Assembly: GCA_002448875.1 (NCBI GenBank)
Contig: DKAS01000103.1
Span: 10,916-16,150 of the forward strand
DNA length: 5,235 bases
From: Proteobacteria bacterium UBA6920
GTDB taxonomy: Bacteria; Pseudomonadota; Gammaproteobacteria; SG8-11
Direction of reading: 5' to 3'
Positions 4,469 to 5,235 of the stretch are shown in pieces. A model generated the notes under the pieces. The model saw only the letters and a list, made by a program, of their open reading frames with translations, was not told where the DNA came from and searched no databases. Every line of letters begins with the position of its first letter. The first letter of the stretch is position 1. A program made the position numbers and the translations under genes.

Positions 4469-5235
4469 ATGAGCGCACCGACGGAAACACGCCGCGAAGG
4501 CAGTCTGGAAGCACCGACCCGCCACCCGCTGGACTGGAAAAATCCCGAGTTTTACGACGAAAACGCCCTGTTCAAGGAACTGGAGCGCATCTACGATATC
4601 TGTCATGGCTGCCGCCGCTGCGTCAGTCTGTGTCATGCTTTTCCCACGCTGTTCGATCTGGTGGACGAGTCGCCCACCATGGAAGTCGACGGCATCAAGA
4701 AAGAAGATTACTGGAAGGTAGTGGATCACTGTTATCTGTGTGATCTGTGCTATCTGACCAAATGCCCCTATGTGCCGCCCCATGAGTGGAATCTGGATTT
4801 TCCCCATGTGATGTTGCGCGCCAAGGCGGTGAAATACCGCAAGCACGGCGCCAGTTTCCGCGACAAAATGCTGTCCAGCACCGACACCGTGGGCAGCCTG
4901 GCGGGCATTCCGGTGGTGGCCGGGATGGTGAATACGATCAACAAGCTGCCGGCCGCCCGCGTCGCCCTCGAGTCCACCCTGGGGGTGCACCGTCAGGCGA
5001 AATTGCCGCAATACCATGCGAATAAACTGCGCCCGCGCATTCCTGTGCTGAGCGACCAGGCGATTACTCCGGTGGCTGGCGACAAAACCCGGGGCAAGGT
5101 CGCATTGTTCACTACCTGTTATGGCAACTACAACGAGCCGCAACTGGGCGAGGATCTGATCGCGATATTGCAGCATAACGGCATCGCCGTCACCGGCGCC
5201 GCCAAGGAGCAGTGTTGCGGCATGCCCAAGCTGGA
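4469..5235 (+). CDS. GlpC/HdrD-like Fe-S oxidoreductase with CCG domain, C-terminus cut by the window edge
   Basis: The reading frame is open from ATG 4469 to the right edge (255 codons, no stop). Residues 45-55 form one cysteine cluster, C-x2-C-x2-C-x3-C ([11 protein letters not shown]). Residues 88-99 form a second, C-x2-C-x2-C-x4-CP ([13 protein letters not shown]). These two probably bind [4Fe-4S] clusters, although the second has one extra residue before its last cysteine. Cys217 and Cys249-Cys250-Gly251 fit the first half of a CCG motif (C-x31-CCG) as in heterodisulfide reductase HdrB/HdrD and GlpC; the rest lies outside. No signal peptide or membrane helix is evident. An AGG five bases before the ATG is a weak ribosome site. 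Proteins of this type are commonly annotated as heterodisulfide reductase-related or anaerobic glycerol-3-phosphate dehydrogenase subunit C-like. As I recall they often lie between rubrerythrin and a DUF3501 gene, so DUF3501 may follow. Electron delivery to rubrerythrin is inference. No glpA or glpB is nearby, which argues against a GlpC role. Confidence 0.88.
   Translation, partial: MSAPTETRREGSLEAPTRHPLDWKNPEFYDENALFKELERIYDICHGCRRCVSLCHAFPTLFDLVDESPTMEVDGIKKEDYWKVVDHCYLCDLCYLTKCPYVPPHEWNLDFPHVMLRAKAVKYRKHGASFRDKMLSSTDTVGSLAGIPVVAGMVNTINKLPAARVALESTLGVHRQAKLPQYHANKLRPRIPVLSDQAITPVAGDKTRGKVALFTTCYGNYNEPQLGEDLIAILQHNGIAVTGAAKEQCCGMPKL

Noticed and set aside
4450..4743. 97-codon plus-strand frame overlapping the start of the Fe-S gene
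   Set aside because: It is out of frame with the cysteine-motif protein starting at 4469 and stops within it; its product shows no motif.
4445..5176. 243-codon minus-strand frame opposite the Fe-S gene
   Set aside because: The plus-strand frame has ordered cysteine motifs of a known family; the minus-strand product is low-complexity and unrecognised.
4469..5235. True GlpC (anaerobic glycerol-3-phosphate dehydrogenase subunit C)
   Set aside because: No glpA or glpB next to it, and the rubrerythrin neighbour and the x4 spacing in the second cluster fit the rubrerythrin-associated group better.

Overview
The window looks like the chromosome of a GC-rich gammaproteobacterium, perhaps a sulfur-oxidising or purple-sulfur-type lineage. 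The gene order xseB-ispA-dxs is the classical proteobacterial arrangement, and the protein motifs (for example YSLIHDDLPAMD in IspA) are of the gammaproteobacterial type. The lineage guess is inference from gene order and remembered protein similarity, not from a search. I see no mobile element, CRISPR array, tRNA or rRNA.

Left part (1-3609), all on the minus strand. Read in the direction of transcription, the genes are xseB (exonuclease VII small subunit), ispA (farnesyl diphosphate synthase), dxs (1-deoxyxylulose-5-phosphate synthase), queD (6-carboxytetrahydropterin synthase) and the first 31 codons of folE2 (GTP cyclohydrolase IB), which runs off the left edge. Junctions are tight: 6 bp, 54 bp, 5 bp and a 1-base TAATG overlap. 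This suggests one operon. It joins the entry enzyme of the MEP isoprenoid pathway with the C15 prenyl chain synthase, then adds the two enzymes that turn GTP into the queuosine precursor carboxytetrahydropterin. Only folE2 in this set has a strong Shine-Dalgarno sequence.

Middle (3610-3979), a 370-bp divergent intergenic region. It holds a likely extended -10 promoter for xseB on the minus strand. For the rightward genes it holds a TTGACA-type promoter embedded in two perfect 15-bp palindromes, each with 7-bp arms around a single central base. The second palindrome, TTAGAATGATTCTAA, is close to the PerR box consensus and suggests peroxide- or metal-responsive control by a Fur-family regulator.

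Right part (3980-5235), plus strand. A 139-residue rubrerythrin that has the complete di-iron ligand set but no C-terminal rubredoxin domain is followed, after a strong GC hairpin, by a GlpC/HdrD-like iron-sulfur protein. That protein has two cysteine clusters and the start of a CCG domain, and it is cut by the right edge. The pair fits an oxidative-stress module in which the Fe-S protein could carry electrons to the rubredoxin-less rubrerythrin. That functional link is inference. The most noteworthy part of the window is this module and its double-palindrome promoter; the left operon is ordinary housekeeping.
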